Shown here in pieces: positions 6,244 to 7,229 of a stretch of 7,229 bases of DNA. A program made the position numbers and the translations under genes. Every line of letters begins with the position of its first letter. The stretch's first letter is position 1. Source of the stretch: Candidatus Margulisiibacteriota bacterium. Its GTDB lineage: Bacteria; Margulisbacteria; WOR-1; XYC2-FULL-46-14; JAHJBW01. Location: positions 1 through 7,229 of the forward strand of contig JAHJBW010000195.1 of assembly GCA_018813405.1 (NCBI GenBank), in the 5' to 3' direction. The notes beneath the pieces are model-generated. The model did no database searches and was not told the DNA's origin. It saw nothing but the letters and a program-made list of their open reading frames with translations.

Positions 6244-6252
6244 ATAATACCA
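6244..6252 (-). promoter_or_regulatory. Extended -10 box of the ABC-F gene
   Basis: The minus strand reads TGGTATTAT, ending seven bases before the ATG at 6236. No Shine-Dalgarno is present between them. At the usual -10 to +1 spacing the first transcribed base would be the A of the ATG, so a leaderless mRNA is predicted. Confidence 0.48.
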
Positions 6253-6259
6253 TAAATTC

Positions 6260-6288
6260 ATAATCATTATATCCGCAGAGATGATTAT
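6260..6288. promoter_or_regulatory. Inverted repeat between divergent genes, possible operator
   Basis: ATAATCAT (6260-6267) and ATGATTAT (6281-6288) are perfect 8-bp inverted arms with centres 21 bases apart, about two helical turns. They lie in the 135-base gap between the ABC-F and plus-strand ATPase genes, upstream of both -10 boxes. A dimeric regulator could bind here; the AT-rich content means chance is also possible. Confidence 0.3.
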
Positions 6289-6333
6289 AAAAAACCTGAA
6301 AATGGATGAAATTTTCCTGTCTTTTTAACGATG

Positions 6334-6339
6334 TATAAT
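6334..6339 (+). promoter_or_regulatory. -10 box of the plus-strand ATPase gene
   Basis: TATAAT, preceded directly by TG, lies 32 bases before the ATG at 6372. This leaves room for a normal leader containing a Shine-Dalgarno site. The region 17 bases upstream is AT-rich but has no good TTGACA. Confidence 0.5.
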
Positions 6340-6354
6340 AGGGAAGAGAAACCC

Positions 6355-6361
6355 AGGGAGG
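6355..6361 (+). promoter_or_regulatory. Shine-Dalgarno site of the plus-strand ATPase gene
   Basis: AGGGAGG ends ten bases before the ATG at 6372 and supports that start over the in-frame ATG codons further in (residues 18 and 43). Confidence 0.6.
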
Positions 6362-6371
6362 TTCAAAAAAC

Positions 6372-7229
6372 ATGGTCCAATCAGTGACTCGGTTAAGCTG
6401 CGCAGTTCCTAAAAGCGTTCGAATGGTCTATTCCTCAATCCATCGAGCAGCAAAAGAGATTAGGTTTCGATCATATCCATCAGGACAATCTATCTCGATG
6501 AGCTTTATAAGGAACCAGCAAGAAAAAGATATCGTCCAGGACATTATGTCTGGAAACAACGTCTTGATCAGAGGGATTAAACGGATCGGAAAAACCAGCA
6601 TGCTCCTTGCCTTACGTGCAAAATTTCCAGGGAGTGTCATTGTCTCTCCCTGCGATCAGGCTTTAGATGGGTTCAAGTGGGAATTAGCTGATGCCATTAG
6701 AGGGCAGACCGAGATCGAGGTTGACTGGCAAAATAACCCGATCAAGGAATGGGTCTTAAAATGTGACGCCCCCTTCCTTGCGATCGATGAAGTTACCGGC
6801 CTATCCGAAGAGCTTTGCACTTATATTGCCAAGATCATTACAGAAAACCCAAAACTGCGAATAGCCCTGGTCATTCATCATGGAAAGATCGATGAAAACA
6901 AAAAATTCTTCCCTAAACTACAGCAACATTATATTAATGCTGTCTCCAGGGAAGAGGCAAAAAGGTTGATCCTAAAACCTTTAGAGCAATATCCCGAGTT
7001 AAAAGAATTTTTCTCCCGTTACTGTCTTGAGGAGATCCAAAAATGTGCTGGCGGAATACCCTACCTCATCCATGGGGTTTGTTCAGAGATCCTTGACATA
7101 TTGTCAGAGCATGCAAGCTTTGATGAGGCGCTCAAAGCCATTAAAGCATTATCTTATGCCCTGTCCTACGGTTACAATGAAAAACTCATGAACAGATGCG
7201 CGGGCATGCTTAACATCAGTTTGGCCAGC
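6372..7229 (+). CDS. STAND/archaeal-type P-loop ATPase, 3'-truncated by the window
   Basis: An open frame of 286 codons with no stop before the right edge. The Walker A is GIKRIGKTS (68-76, K74 and T75), in the GxxRxGKTS style of archaeal-type and STAND ATPases. Walker B is FLAIDE (135-140, D139 and E140), and RIALVIHH (163-170) is a strand where sensor 1 would lie. CAGGIPYLIHGVC (225-237) is the conserved GGxPYLL-type motif that closes the ATPase module in this family. The first 45 residues are basic and poorly conserved in look; there is no signal peptide. STAND proteins usually carry a C-terminal sensing or effector region, which would lie beyond residue 286 and cannot be seen. Roles range from signalling and transcription control to phage defence; none can be chosen here. 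The gene is divergent from the ABC-F gene and has a conventional promoter and Shine-Dalgarno. Confidence 0.82.
   Translation, partial: MVQSVTRLSCAVPKSVRMVYSSIHRAAKEIRFRSYPSGQSISMSFIRNQQEKDIVQDIMSGNNVLIRGIKRIGKTSMLLALRAKFPGSVIVSPCDQALDGFKWELADAIRGQTEIEVDWQNNPIKEWVLKCDAPFLAIDEVTGLSEELCTYIAKIITENPKLRIALVIHHGKIDENKKFFPKLQQHYINAVSREEAKRLILKPLEQYPELKEFFSRYCLEEIQKCAGGIPYLIHGVCSEILDILSEHASFDEALKAIKALSYALSYGYNEKLMNRCAGMLNISLAS

Noticed and set aside
1039..6303. Shared string AAAACCTGAAAAT at about 1039 and 6292
   Set aside because: It is a short AT-rich match in two intergenic regions with different surroundings; likely coincidence.
6298..6326. GAAAAT/ATTTTC stem followed by TTTTT
   Set aside because: The six-pair, AT-rich stem is just upstream of a promoter with no gene ending there, so it is probably chance.
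6098..6640. Minus-strand open frames near the ATPase start
   Set aside because: One reads through the ABC-F promoter region and out of frame into the ABC-F gene, and the other is antisense to the Walker A region. Neither has a start signal.

Overview
The window looks like a stretch of chromosome from an uncultured, mid-GC bacterium. No rRNA, tRNA, plasmid or phage marker gene is visible. The genes are a bacterial endonuclease Q, an ABC-F ATPase, a PP2C phosphatase, a small nucleotidyltransferase cassette, a XylR_N/V4R-type sensor start and a STAND-like ATPase. Together with in-frame palindromic repeats, this would fit a candidate-phylum bacterium (Omnitrophota-like), but that placement is a weak inference from gene style, not a sequence-based classification.

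Layout: seven of the eight genes lie on the minus strand, so in transcription order they run from right to left. The ABC-F ATPase (6236-4452) comes first. A 60-residue small protein (4390-4208) overlaps a nucleotidyltransferase (4211-3648) by four bases. Next come the PP2C-type phosphatase (3575-2385), the endonuclease Q family nuclease (2353-1061), an unrecognised 263-residue protein (989-198) and the start of a XylR_N/V4R sensory protein (164 to the window edge). On the plus strand, one P-loop ATPase of the archaeal-ATPase/STAND type starts at 6372 and runs off the right edge. It is divergent from the ABC-F gene. No intergenic gap exceeds 140 bases.

Transcription: the ABC-F gene, the small-protein/nucleotidyltransferase pair and the endonuclease each have a TATAAT-like box only 7-9 bases before the ATG and no Shine-Dalgarno sequence. 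They may therefore be leaderless transcripts with their own promoters. The phosphatase, the 263-residue protein, the V4R protein and the plus-strand ATPase instead have good AGGAGG-like sites. The 263-residue gene and the V4R gene are 33 bases apart and probably form one unit.

Most notable: the endonuclease Q gene contains two copies of one 26-bp palindrome in the same orientation and reading phase, adding the related peptides KTQSIAS and ETQGIAS. They differ by a compensatory base-pair change. The same protein ends in QMGLF, which looks like a bacterial sliding-clamp binding motif. I see no single gene system tying the whole window together; a joint role for the genes would be speculation.
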